Below are positions 40,010 to 48,216 of a stretch of DNA of 57,710 bases, one piece after another. This stretch comes from Candidatus Peribacteria bacterium (GTDB taxonomy: Bacteria > Patescibacteriota > Gracilibacteria > Peribacterales > Peribacteraceae). Below the pieces are notes generated by a model. It was given only the letters and a program-made list of their open reading frames with translations, was not told the origin of the DNA and did no database searches. Each line of letters starts with the position of its first letter. The stretch's first letter is position 1. The translations under genes were made by a program, and so were the position numbers. The stretch spans positions 1 through 57,710 of the forward strand of contig JAHFJP010000002.1 of the NCBI GenBank assembly GCA_023245765.1, written 5' to 3'.

Positions 40010-41353
40010 TTACGTATACGTCGGTGCCGGGAACGCATACGCCATTTCATGAACGCGGCCTCGAATTTTTCCGATTTTTGCGTCCTTTGCTCCCAATAGC
40101 AGAGTTTCATCAATCATTCCTGCGAGTTCTCTCATTTCCGTTTCTCCCACGCCGAGTGCGGATACAGCCTGCGTACCGAATCGCAGACCCGCCGGTCGCA
40201 CGGCGGTTCCCGGAGAATGCGGTACGGCATTTTTATTGGCATAAATACCGACACTCTCCAGAGCGAACGCCGCCGACCAGCTGTCGTGTTTCCCTCCAAA
40301 TTTTGCGGTTTTCGTGATGTCTGTGAGGACGATATGGTTATCGGTGCCATCCGTGACGACATTCCAACCGCGCTTTTTGAGCTCGGCTGCCAACATTTTC
40401 GCGTAGCGTAAGGTTCGCTCTTGCTCCTCGCGAAATTCCCGACTCTGTGCGCGCAGGAAAGTGGACGCATGCGCGGCAATCGCGGGGTTGTATGCTCCTC
40501 CCAGGAGCCCGGGAAATTCGGCGAAGTCCATTCCTTTCCGTCCCTCGCTTTTCAATCGTTGAGCCAGAGACTCGCGCCACAGGAGCACGGCTCCCTTCGC
40601 GCCTCGCAGAGTTTTGTGTGTCGTTGTCATGATCACATCAACACCGGCGGCATATGGATCATTCATGATGCCGGCAGCGATGGGTCCCGCCGGATGAGAA
40701 ATATCCGCCATGGTGATTGCGTTGTGCGCCCTTGCGATCTCGACGATTTTTGCCCAATCGATATCTCGGGGATACGACGATCCTCCCGCAAGAAGCACGC
40801 GTGGCTTATGCTCTTCTACCAAACGAGCGATTGCATCGTAATCGAGCCGCAACGTCTGCGGATCCGCGACGTAGCCGCGGACGTTGAACATTTTTCCAAC
40901 GATACTTGGTGAATTTGCACCGTGAGAAAGGTGACCATATCCATCCTTCAGGTCTGGTGAGACCATTTTCTCTCCTAACTCCATTATTCCAAGGAAGGCA
41001 GCGAGATTGGCTACTGCTCCGGAGGGTGCGTGTACATTCACATGCGCTTCGCCGGGTGCGGCTTTTGCTAATACTGTGGCAACACGTTCTTTTGCCAAAA
41101 GTTCGAGCAGATCCACCTGCGCCGTTTGTTGATAATAGCGGCCGCTCTGGAGATCTTTTCCATCAGCAGGAGTATGCCCTTCGGAATATTGATCGAAGCC
41201 CGAGTCCTGGGCATCCCTGATCGCAGCGACATCTTTTGGGTGAAGATAGTTTTCGGAAGCGATCATCCGTACTCCGTTTACGTGTTCCGATCGACGGTCT
41301 CTCATGATTGTTGCAAGTGCTGGGTCATGTGGAGTCGAGCGGGGGGTGTTCAT
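40010..41353 (-). CDS. glyA: Serine hydroxymethyltransferase (divergent type)
   Basis: A 447-residue PLP enzyme. VDVIMTTTHKTLRGAKGAV contains the PLP Lys247, and ADISH (216-220) the cofactor Asp. IASENY (31-36) and SEGHTPADGKDLQSGRYYQQ (57-76) occupy the substrate loop. In ordinary GlyA that loop reads AEGYPGxRYYGG, so about five residues are inserted and the GG is lost. The reaction (serine + tetrahydrofolate to glycine + methylene-THF) is expected, but the altered loop may change substrate preference. The start at 41353 is chosen over 41407, as the upstream residues are not conserved. Confidence 0.85.
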   Translation of the reverse strand: MNTPRSTPHDPALATIMRDRRSEHVNGVRMIASENYLHPKDVAAIRDAQDSGFDQYSEGHTPADGKDLQSGRYYQQTAQVDLLELLAKERVATVLAKAAPGEAHVNVHAPSGAVANLAAFLGIMELGEKMVSPDLKDGYGHLSHGANSPSIVGKMFNVRGYVADPQTLRLDYDAIARLVEEHKPRVLLAGGSSYPRDIDWAKIVEIARAHNAITMADISHPAGPIAAGIMNDPYAAGVDVIMTTTHKTLRGAKGAVLLWRESLAQRLKSEGRKGMDFAEFPGLLGGAYNPAIAAHASTFLRAQSREFREEQERTLRYAKMLAAELKKRGWNVVTDGTDNHIVLTDITKTAKFGGKHDSWSAAFALESVGIYANKNAVPHSPGTAVRPAGLRFGTQAVSALGVGETEMRELAGMIDETLLLGAKDAKIGKIRGRVHEMAYAFPAPTYT

Positions 41354-41365
41354 AGAAAAAAATGG

Positions 41366-41388
41366 AAAAAGGGGATCAGCGTATCCCC
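41366..41388 (-). terminator. Terminator upstream of glyA (end of the hypothetical gene)
   Basis: On the minus strand GGGGAT and ATCCCC enclose a 6-nt loop and are followed by TTTTT. It lies 57 nt downstream of the stop at 41445 and 12 nt upstream of the glyA start. Confidence 0.7.
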
Positions 41389-41444
41389 GTTGCCTTGCCA
41401 CGGTCAAACAACGACGTTTTCTCTCGTTGAAGCCAATGGATCAA

Positions 41445-42485
41445 TCACCGCGGCGCCGTGCGCACGATCTTCCCCTCCACTGCGTCAAACAAAATCACCT
41501 GCGTGCGGGTCACGACGAGGTAGAGGCCGCTATCCAGTGGATACACACCACGCTTGATCGGAATATCGGATGGCAGCATGTTCCCGAAGCCGTCGTACAC
41601 GTTTGCGCTCGCTCCCGCTTTGGTCGAATACCGCACGAACACGGACTCGGCGGGAAGCGCCGTGGCTGGACGCTCCACCGTTACCGCTGCATTGGTGCTG
41701 CGGAATCGCCCGCGGAAGCTTGCCAGGAGGGGCAGCGTTTCCTCCTTCCCCGGAACACCGGTGAGCTGAGCATCTGCCTTCGCCTGGAACTCGAGCAGTT
41801 TGAGCGTATGTCCTTTGTCCATATCGAGCCGCATATCGACGTGGATATCGACCGAGCCCGGATCCACGATCACCGGGCCGGGCTGACTGGCGAGCGCCGC
41901 CGCGATGACGGGCTGCCAGGCATCCTTTCGTAGGTGAAGGATGTACGTCTGTCCGTTACTCAGGGGGCCGTTATCCATCGTGAAGATCTTGTCCGACACG
42001 CGCAGGAAATCCTCTGCGCTCTGCCGCTGCTGCTCCGGCGTTTTCTTTTTGGAGGGATCAGGCGGTGGAGTATCCGGCAGTAAGATCCAGAGACCGACGA
42101 TGCGCGCCACGCGTGGATCGGACATCGGCTTTCCGTTGACGAACATGGAACGCAGCCGCATGTACATGCTCCCATCGATGAATCGGAATTCGTACGACAT
42201 CTCGACGGCCTGGCGATCCATTTCCCCAGACATGTCGCAGAGCATCTGTTCCCGGACATGCGACGGACCTTTTACTTCGCCGGAACCCTCGCAGCGCATC
42301 GCAAATTGTGCGGGCCCGATCGAGAGTTCACCATCCATCGAAATTTCGTGGGAGGGAGTGCCGTGGATCTCCATCGAAAAGAGATCCGACGGCGTGTGCG
42401 AAATCATTGCGAGTCCGGCACCAACGGGGAGGGAGCAGATCGTCGCGAGAATCCACAGCCGAATGTTTGTGTGAGAACGGAGCAT
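41445..42485 (-). CDS. Hypothetical exported or membrane-anchored protein
   Basis: I do not recognise this 346-residue protein. An N-terminal hydrophobic segment (about residues 9-26) is followed by a soluble, mostly beta-strand region: paired strands such as ISMDGELSIGPAQFAMRC and AVEMSYEFRFIDGSMYMRL resemble LolA/LppX-like lipid-binding folds, but this is only a pattern impression. Residues about 250-330 form a second part ending in YLVVTRTQVILFDAVEGKIV. A Pro/Lys-rich insertion (DTPPPDPSKKKTPEQQ) separates parts. TATAAT lies 11 nt before the ATG. Confidence 0.5.
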   Translation of the reverse strand: MLRSHTNIRLWILATICSLPVGAGLAMISHTPSDLFSMEIHGTPSHEISMDGELSIGPAQFAMRCEGSGEVKGPSHVREQMLCDMSGEMDRQAVEMSYEFRFIDGSMYMRLRSMFVNGKPMSDPRVARIVGLWILLPDTPPPDPSKKKTPEQQRQSAEDFLRVSDKIFTMDNGPLSNGQTYILHLRKDAWQPVIAAALASQPGPVIVDPGSVDIHVDMRLDMDKGHTLKLLEFQAKADAQLTGVPGKEETLPLLASFRGRFRSTNAAVTVERPATALPAESVFVRYSTKAGASANVYDGFGNMLPSDIPIKRGVYPLDSGLYLVVTRTQVILFDAVEGKIVRTAPR

Positions 42486-42552
42486 TGTTATCTATTATTA
42501 TACAATAAAATAACAATATTTCAAAATCCATCAACGTGCCTTCCAATGGCCA

Positions 42553-43584
42553 TTATGCGGCTTCTTCGACGGCAATACGCATGCTGGCAGGATCGTATTT
42601 GGCATCGAAGAATTTCTGGTCGTTCACCAGATCCCGCGCCGTTCGCAGCAAATGCGCGCGCCGATACTCGCGCATGAGTTGAAGACAGCGGGCGACGTTG
42701 ATATCGGCCAACCGTGAAATTTCCAGTGCCTGCTCGACCCACGCCCGTTCACTCTGCTGCTCCACCTGGGGATGGATAACGAAAAGCGAGGATGGCCGTC
42801 CGTCGCTGCGTCGAATCACCGACGGCTGAATCATCGGCACGATCGTTCGTGCATCGAAGGGCGCGTCCGTGGAAACTCTCAGAACGGATTTTTCTTCGTG
42901 CTCGCCGTGCAGCACTGCGTAGTCCATGTTACGATCCCGGTCCCATTTTCGCGCGAAGAAATTTTCCATCACAGCATCCATGATCTCGGGCGTGATGCCG
43001 GGATACTCGTCCGTACCGGCATGTGTTTTGAGTCGCGCCGCGTGGCCGCAGCCCATGCTCTTCGGATCTTTGAGCAGATTCATCAGGCGGACGCGGTGCC
43101 CCTGCGGATCGTGCAGCACCGCGAGAATTTCCTGATCGGAAACGCCGAGTTCATGCGCGAGATGGTGCAGGGCGTGATCGTCGGTGTGCATGTAAAATCT
43201 GCCAGGAAATACTTCCCGGTGACGATCGAACATGTTGCCGACCTGCGCTTTGGTGAATCTCCGGCCCGTTGCATCCTGCAATGCGCCGATCTTCATCGCG
43301 AAATCTCCCGCATTACCCCCCGCGGTGCCGACCGCGCACTGCGTTCCGCGTCCGTCGAGACAGTCTTGTTGCGCGATCTCCCCCGCCGGCTGCCAGACGA
43401 TTCTGCTGCTGCGAATATGCTCTTCCACATCTTCTTTCGAGTGCACGCCCGACGATTGGTACCAATTGGCGAGTCGCCTCCCGCCTTCGGTCAGCAATCC
43501 GCCGACGGTCAGTGCGGCAACAACGGACAGGAATTCCCGTTTGGTGATTCCGTCACGAGATTGGCGGGTTTCCGGTGTGCGCAT
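42553..43584 (-). CDS. Exported carbonic-anhydrase-like protein (CxDxR type, possibly cadmium-type)
   Basis: A 343-residue protein with an N-terminal TKREFLS...hydrophobic segment (14-31), possibly a Tat-type or anchor signal. C75-L-D-G-R79 followed by GTAGGNAGDF (86-95), then a His-rich TDDHALHHLAHE (134-145) and GCGHAARLKTH (178-188), recall the CxDxR, NAGG and H-x-C zinc sites of beta- and cadmium-type carbonic anhydrases. The exact metal ligands cannot be fixed by eye. It is encoded 99 bp downstream of a SulP transporter on the same strand, and SulP/carbonic anhydrase pairs are well known for bicarbonate uptake. The start at 43584 places the signal at the N-terminus. Confidence 0.5.
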   Translation of the reverse strand: MRTPETRQSRDGITKREFLSVVAALTVGGLLTEGGRRLANWYQSSGVHSKEDVEEHIRSSRIVWQPAGEIAQQDCLDGRGTQCAVGTAGGNAGDFAMKIGALQDATGRRFTKAQVGNMFDRHREVFPGRFYMHTDDHALHHLAHELGVSDQEILAVLHDPQGHRVRLMNLLKDPKSMGCGHAARLKTHAGTDEYPGITPEIMDAVMENFFARKWDRDRNMDYAVLHGEHEEKSVLRVSTDAPFDARTIVPMIQPSVIRRSDGRPSSLFVIHPQVEQQSERAWVEQALEISRLADINVARCLQLMREYRRAHLLRTARDLVNDQKFFDAKYDPASMRIAVEEAA

Positions 43585-43683
43585 GAGAGAAAATGGGGAA
43601 GAAATACGAAAGAACATCATCCACATTCCATCGGGAAAGTCAAGGGTCTAAGACCACGCTTTCTTTCCGTTCCCATCATTCAA

Positions 43684-45315
43684 TTACCGCAGTGGGAAGC
43701 CCAACGCTGTCAGTGCATCGGTCGTGCTCGCGAAGATCTTCTGTTGCGCATCCATCTGTCGGAACCAGTCGGTCTTCTTCAGCATTTTCTCATTGAACGG
43801 ACTCACGGCGCTCAGGATCACGTCGATGCCGTGCTTGCGGCGGTCTTCGATGATTACATGGAGAACATGCAGTCCGTCGACATCCAGATAGAAGAGGTTG
43901 CGTAGGCTCAGGATCAGCGTTTCGCACTTGATGCGCTTGATCGATCGTTCGTGGGATTCAGCATTGAAGTATGTCAGTTCTCCCGCAAAGCGGTACACGG
44001 TGATATCGCCGTGATCTTCGTGCTTGTGGATGTCCCGATGACTCAGTCTGCGGATGATTTTGCGATCGCGGTGGATCGTGATGTCGCTGCGGCCCACCGA
44101 GAGGTGCTGCACGAAGATGAGCAATGCGACTGCGGCGCCCGCGAGAATGCCGACGATGGGATCAATCGCCACCGTCAGAGCCGCGACGACCAGCGCAAGC
44201 CCCCACATGGTTTTGTCGAAGCGGAAGAGCTGGCGGAAGTGTTCCAGCTCAACCATGCGGATGGCGACGAAGACGAGAATGCCCGCAACCACCGCGAGTG
44301 GCAGGTATTGGAAAACGGGGAAGAGGAGCAGAGCGATCACGAGGATGCAGACGGCGTTGATGGCGGACGACATGCGCGAGGTCGCACCCATTTTCACATT
44401 GAGGGCCGTACGCGCGAGGACGCCCGTGGCCGGCAATCCACCCACGAGCCCGGAGGCGATATTGGCAAGGCCCAGCCCGAACATCTCTTTCTTTTGATCG
44501 AATCGGGTTTTGGTCATGCCATCGGCGATTTTTGCCGAGAGCAAGGTCTCCAGCACCGCGACGACGGAGATCGTGAGCACGGCTTTTGCGAGGGTGAAGT
44601 TGAGCGTCGGCATTGTGAACACAGGAATCTGGATCAACGTTGCCTTCAATGCCCCATACTTAGAGAGAAGCGTCAGGAACGTGAAGGGCAGTGCTCCGGT
44701 TTCGGAGAGATATCCAATGCCGATGCCGAGTGTCGCCGCGATGACTGCGCCGGGTAATTTCGGGATGAATCGAAGGAGCAGAAAGAGAAGTGCGAGAGTT
44801 GCGAAGAAGAGTCCGAGTGTCGGCAAATGTGCATCAGACACGTGCATGACGGATTCCATCAGGTTCTCCATAAAGGATTCATGCGCCGGCAATCCCTTGA
44901 GACCCAGCGCGAAGTTGATCTGGTTTAAGCCAATGATCAGCCCTACGCCGAGCGTAAAACCGTGCATTACGCTTGAGGGGATGAAGATCAGATACCGGTC
45001 CCAACGAAGAATCCCAAAAAGAATAATGACAATCCCGGAGGCAATCGCGAGAATCGGCAGAATCCCGACACCCAGGAGAATCGCATACGTTGTCAGGATT
45101 CCCGAAAGCGCGCCTGCCGGTCCGACGACATTGAATCTGCTTCCCCCGAATATAGCAGCGACGAATCCAGCCCAGATGGCAGTGATGATTCCCATCACGG
45201 GCGTTGCGTCAGATGCGATCGCGAGCGAGATGGAGAGCGGCAGCGAGATGAGGGCGACCGTGAGGCCGGACTTCCAGTTTGTGAGGAGTTGTTGTCCGAA
45301 AGAACGGTGGGGCAT
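43684..45315 (-). CDS. SulP-family anion transporter with STAS domain
   Basis: A 543-residue membrane protein. The N-terminal ~400 residues hold 12-14 helices with the SulP signatures (ALISLPLSISLAIASDATPV, FGGSRFNVVGPAGAL, ANIASGLVGGLPATGVLARTALN). A cytoplasmic STAS domain follows (about 425-543). SulP carriers move sulfate, bicarbonate or other anions. The downstream carbonic-anhydrase-like gene favours bicarbonate (inference). The start at 45315 is chosen because the longer frame to 45426 runs through tRNA-Arg and its extra residues are not SulP-like. Confidence 0.88.
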   Translation of the reverse strand: MPHRSFGQQLLTNWKSGLTVALISLPLSISLAIASDATPVMGIITAIWAGFVAAIFGGSRFNVVGPAGALSGILTTYAILLGVGILPILAIASGIVIILFGILRWDRYLIFIPSSVMHGFTLGVGLIIGLNQINFALGLKGLPAHESFMENLMESVMHVSDAHLPTLGLFFATLALLFLLLRFIPKLPGAVIAATLGIGIGYLSETGALPFTFLTLLSKYGALKATLIQIPVFTMPTLNFTLAKAVLTISVVAVLETLLSAKIADGMTKTRFDQKKEMFGLGLANIASGLVGGLPATGVLARTALNVKMGATSRMSSAINAVCILVIALLLFPVFQYLPLAVVAGILVFVAIRMVELEHFRQLFRFDKTMWGLALVVAALTVAIDPIVGILAGAAVALLIFVQHLSVGRSDITIHRDRKIIRRLSHRDIHKHEDHGDITVYRFAGELTYFNAESHERSIKRIKCETLILSLRNLFYLDVDGLHVLHVIIEDRRKHGIDVILSAVSPFNEKMLKKTDWFRQMDAQQKIFASTTDALTALGFPLR

Positions 45316-45373
45316 GGGGAAAGGTAAAAGGTAGAACACGTCTCGGCGTAGCTCCCGCAGGAGCGAAGCCGGA

Positions 45374-45451
45374 TGGTGCCCCCGGCAGGATTTGAACCTA
45401 CGACCTACTGGTTCGAAGCCAGTCACTCTATCCAGGCTGAGCTACGGGGGC
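45374..45451 (-). tRNA. tRNA-Arg (anticodon TCG)
   Basis: Full cloverleaf on the minus strand: GCCCCCG acceptor with CGGGGGC, D-arm with GCTC, anticodon stem ACTGG/CCAGT around CTTCGAA (anticodon TCG), T-loop TTCAAAT and encoded CCA. 78 nt including CCA. Confidence 0.95.
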
Positions 45452-45473
45452 ACGACTTTGGTATACTACCACT

Positions 45474-45788
45474 ATGTTTGAAGGCGACTCCGACGAAGAT
45501 CTGCTCCGTAAGGCCGGGGTGAACCGGATGATGGATCCGAACAAATATTACAAAATGAAGCAGGAGCTGAAGGCAAAGATGAACAAGGCGAAGTTGCAGA
45601 AGGAGAAGCAGCAGGCGCGTAAGGAGATCGCCGAGAACAGCAAGAAGCTCAAGGAGGAGATGAGCAAGAAGGGTGTGGTTACCGCAGACCAGAAGATGAA
45701 GAACGAGCAGGTCATCAAAGACCTCGACCGTCAGCAGGCAATGCAGAAAGAGCAGGGAACGACCGAACAGGGGTCACAAACGGTCTGA
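45474..45788 (+). CDS. Small Lys-rich coiled-coil protein
   Basis: A 104-residue protein, unrecognised. After an acidic N-terminus (FEGDSDEDLL) come about 65 residues of Lys/Glu/Gln-rich helix (KMKQELKAKMNKAKLQKEKQ and so on), predicted to be a long coiled coil, then a Gln/Thr-rich tail. No membrane segment. It may be a structural or nucleic-acid-associated protein (inference). TATACT (45462-45467) lies 6 nt before the ATG, so the mRNA is probably leaderless. The stop codon abuts the stop of the convergent ZIP gene with no base between. Confidence 0.6.
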   Translation: MFEGDSDEDLLRKAGVNRMMDPNKYYKMKQELKAKMNKAKLQKEKQQARKEIAENSKKLKEEMSKKGVVTADQKMKNEQVIKDLDRQQAMQKEQGTTEQGSQTV

Positions 45789-46553
45789 TCACTCCAAGAA
45801 TAACATCAGGTACATTGCCCCCATGCCCGCGGCCATAATGCATGCCTGCAAGATCCCGCGCCCCAACCCGGTCTGCTTATGCAACTCGGGAATCAAATCA
45901 GATCCTGCAATGTAGAGCAGGTTCCCGGCGGCGAACGGAAGAAGGTAATCGCTCACGGAACCGACGGAGGAGCTTGCGAGCAACACGATGACCGCGCCGA
46001 GAACGGCGGTGAGCGCGGAGACAAAATTCCATCCCAGCGCGCTTTGTTTGCTGAAGCCGCTGTGGATCAGAATCGCGAAGTCACCGATCTCCTGTGGGAT
46101 TTCGTGCAGAATCACGGCAATGGTCGTTGCGACGCCGATCTCGACGCTCACGAGGTAGCTGCTGGCAATCAGGACGCCATCGATGAAGTTGTGCATTCCG
46201 TCACCGAGCAGACAGAGGTACCCAACAGGGTGGTGATGCGCGTGATGGTGTTCCCCTTCGTCGGGAAGCACGTGACAGTGATGCCAGTGAATGACTTTCT
46301 CGATGAGGAATGAGAAGAGGATGCCACCAAGGACAATAATCATTGCGCGGCCGAAATTCGGTGTCGTTTCGGCGAGTTCGGGGAGCATATGCAGGAAGAC
46401 GTCGCCGAGGATCGCCCCCGTCGAAAAACTGACGAGCAAGAGCAGGCTCTCCTGGAGAAATCGGACATGGACGACGAGCAGCAGAATCCCGACAAGCGAT
46501 ACGAGGCTGACGAGGGCGACGCTGCCGAGAGTGAGGAGGATGACGTTGTTCAC
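45789..46553 (-). CDS. ZIP-family metal transporter
   Basis: A 254-residue membrane protein with eight helices. [10 protein letters not shown] in TM4 and [13 protein letters not shown] in TM5 are the metal-binding motifs of ZIP (zinc/iron) carriers, and a His-rich loop ([12 protein letters not shown]) sits between TM3 and TM4. It imports divalent metal, probably zinc. The start is probably GTG at 46553, 9 nt downstream of the TACACT box on the minus strand (46563-46568). An ATG at 46580 in the same frame would overlap the msrA start codon and lie upstream of that -10. It is divergent from msrA. Confidence 0.85.
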   Translation of the reverse strand: MNNVILLTLGSVALVSLVSLVGILLLVVHVRFLQESLLLLVSFSTGAILGDVFLHMLPELAETTPNFGRAMIIVLGGILFSFLIEKVIHWHHCHVLPDEGEHHHAHHHPVGYLCLLGDGMHNFIDGVLIASSYLVSVEIGVATTIAVILHEIPQEIGDFAILIHSGFSKQSALGWNFVSALTAVLGAVIVLLASSSVGSVSDYLLPFAAGNLLYIAGSDLIPELHKQTGLGRGILQACIMAAGMGAMYLMLFLE

Positions 46554-46562
46554 ACGATGCAC

Positions 46563-46572
46563 AGTGTACACT
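46563..46572. promoter_or_regulatory. Symmetric double -10 element AGTGTACACT between ZIP and msrA
   Basis: The palindrome AGTGTACACT presents TACACT on both strands. On the plus strand (46567-46572) it ends 6 nt before the msrA ATG. On the minus strand (46563-46568) it ends 9 nt before the proposed ZIP GTG. One 10-bp sequence may thus serve as -10 box for both divergent genes. Confidence 0.5.
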
Positions 46573-46578
46573 GGAGCC

Positions 46579-47052
46579 ATGCAGGAAATCGCGACCTTCG
46601 CGGCTGGATGCTTCTGGGGAGTCGAAGAAACGTTTCTCCGGACGCCAGGAGTCATCAAGACCGAAGTCGGTTACAGTGGCGGTTCAGCAAAAGATCCGAC
46701 CTATGAGATGGTCTGCACGGGGACGACGGGCCATGCCGAAGCGGTGCAGGTGACGTTCGATCCGGAGAAAGTGTCGTACGAAGCACTGCTGAAAATTTTC
46801 TTCGAGAATCACGACCCGACGACGCGCAACCGTCAGGGTCCGGATATCGGCGATCAATACCGTTCCGTGATCTTCTACCACACGCCGGCGCAGCAGACGG
46901 CCGCGCAGAAGTTCACTGCAGATCTGGAGCGATCAGGAAAGTTTAAGCGGCCGATCGTGACGCAGATCGTCGCTTCCTCAAACTTCTATCCCGCTGAAGA
47001 TTATCATCAGCAGTATTTGCGAAAGAGGGGACTGGGGTCGTGTCATCTCTAA
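46579..47052 (+). CDS. msrA: Peptide methionine-S-sulfoxide reductase
   Basis: A 157-residue MsrA with the catalytic GCFWG (Cys11), then [28 protein letters not shown] and [18 protein letters not shown], all family hallmarks. It reduces the S-form of methionine sulfoxide in proteins. The C-terminus ends GSCHL, with a possible resolving Cys. The start is fixed by GCFWG lying near the N-terminus and by TACACT 6 nt upstream (leaderless). Its stop is 1 nt from the stop of the convergent cupredoxin gene. Confidence 0.95.
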   Translation: MQEIATFAAGCFWGVEETFLRTPGVIKTEVGYSGGSAKDPTYEMVCTGTTGHAEAVQVTFDPEKVSYEALLKIFFENHDPTTRNRQGPDIGDQYRSVIFYHTPAQQTAAQKFTADLERSGKFKRPIVTQIVASSNFYPAEDYHQQYLRKRGLGSCHL

Positions 47053-47053
47053 A

Positions 47054-47446
47054 TCATTCAATAATGATCTGCCCCGTCATCGCCGCGTTGCTCGTGGAGT
47101 GGAATTCGAACGTGCCGGCGTTGTCCGTCGGGATGTTGAATCCCTTCGTCTCGCCTTCGCTGATCGCAACATCGAGGCCGAGGGCGGCGCTGGTAAACGT
47201 GTGAGTGCCGGACGTCGCGACAAGACGCAGGACGACATTTTCGCCTTTGCGGAGGTTGATGATGGTGGGAGAGAACTGGAAATTGCTTGCCACCATATCA
47301 ATCACCCGTGACTCATTCATGGGATCGGGGGCGGGTTGCTCAGTGCCGGTGGTATCAGACGGTTGGTTCGGAATCACGCTTGCCTGGTTGGCGCTACAGG
47401 CGGCAAGGAGAGTGCAGAGGGCGAGCAGGGGGAGCAGTTTTTTCAT
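47054..47446 (-). CDS. Cupredoxin-like lipoprotein with altered copper ligands
   Basis: A 130-residue protein with a lipoprotein signal peptide (LLALCTLLAAC lipobox; Cys at about 17). The mature part is a cupredoxin-type beta sandwich (FQFSPTIINLRKGENVVLRLV, SGTHTF, GTFEFHSTSNAAMTGQIIIE). In ordinary cupredoxins the last loop has Cys, His and Met ligands. Here the Cys position is His (FEFHSTS) and the next His is Asn, leaving His (GTHTF), His and Met. Copper binding or another metal site of altered chemistry is possible. The start at 47446 places the signal sequence first; GTG/ATG codons upstream are less likely. Confidence 0.75.
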   Translation of the reverse strand: MKKLLPLLALCTLLAACSANQASVIPNQPSDTTGTEQPAPDPMNESRVIDMVASNFQFSPTIINLRKGENVVLRLVATSGTHTFTSAALGLDVAISEGETKGFNIPTDNAGTFEFHSTSNAAMTGQIIIE

Positions 47447-47511
47447 GGATAAAGAGGGAAAGTGCCAGGACTGTAGCATCCAAACAGGTCGACCAACAAG
47501 AATCTCTCCTT

Positions 47512-47545
47512 CTTAATGTCATCTTAATCTTCCTGCGATTAGACT
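47512..47545 (+). promoter_or_regulatory. Response-regulator box and -10 of the two-component operon
   Basis: Direct repeats CTTAAT at 47512-47517 and 47523-47528 (11-bp period, one helical turn) lie where the -35 box would be, 11 nt upstream of TAGACT (47540-47545). The same layout precedes the gene at 49522. This fits an OmpR/PhoB-type activator site. Confidence 0.6.
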
Positions 47546-47551
47546 CCTTCC

Positions 47552-48214
47552 GTGCATATCCTCCTGATCGAAGACCAGAAGAAACTTGCAGAGAACATCC
47601 GGCAATTTCTCACGCTCGAACAGTATGCGGTCACCGTCTGCAACGACGGCAAGGAGGGCTTTGAGAAGGCGATGACACAGGACGTCGATCTGCTGATCCT
47701 CGATATCAACCTCCCCGGCATGGACGGGTACGTGATCTGCGCGATGCTCAGACAAAACAAGAAGAACATGCCGATCCTGATGCTCACGGCGCGCACGAAG
47801 CAGCAGGAGATTATTCACGGTCTCAATACCGGAGCCGACGATTACCTCAGCAAGCCGTTCGATATGGATGAACTGCTCGCGCGGGTGCGCGCGCTCCTGC
47901 GTCGCAGCGCCACCGAGAAAGATCCGACGCTCGGCACCGGCAAGATCACGCTCGATACCAATACCCGCGAGGTTTCCCGCAATGGGAAGAAGGTCAGTCT
48001 CTCCCCCAAAGAGTACGGTCTGCTCGAGTATCTGCTCCGTACCAAAGGAACGGTCCAGGACCGCCCGAAGATCATCGAGCACGTGTGGGGCGCCCGCGAT
48101 GACCTGATGTTCTCGCAAACCGTCGACGTGCATGTGGCCTACCTGCGCCGAAAACTCGGCAAGGATCTGATCGAGACCGTTCCCGGCAAGGGGTATATGA
48201 TTGCCGCCTCCTGA
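47552..48214 (+). CDS. OmpR/PhoB-family response regulator
   Basis: A 220-residue regulator. Receiver domain (1-118) with Asp8, phosphoacceptor Asp51, Thr79 and Lys101; winged-helix DNA-binding domain (about 125-220) with the usual SPKEYGLLEYLLR and TVDVHVAYLRRKLG. GTG start at 47552, 6 nt after TAGACT, leaderless. The sensor kinase gene follows 2 nt after the stop. The CTTAAT repeats upstream suggest that it activates its own operon. Confidence 0.92.
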   Translation: MHILLIEDQKKLAENIRQFLTLEQYAVTVCNDGKEGFEKAMTQDVDLLILDINLPGMDGYVICAMLRQNKKNMPILMLTARTKQQEIIHGLNTGADDYLSKPFDMDELLARVRALLRRSATEKDPTLGTGKITLDTNTREVSRNGKKVSLSPKEYGLLEYLLRTKGTVQDRPKIIEHVWGARDDLMFSQTVDVHVAYLRRKLGKDLIETVPGKGYMIAAS

Positions 48215-48216
48215 TC

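Noticed and set aside
43684-45426. Longer SulP start at 45426
   Set aside because: The extra N-terminus would be encoded by tRNA-Arg sequence, which is not plausible.
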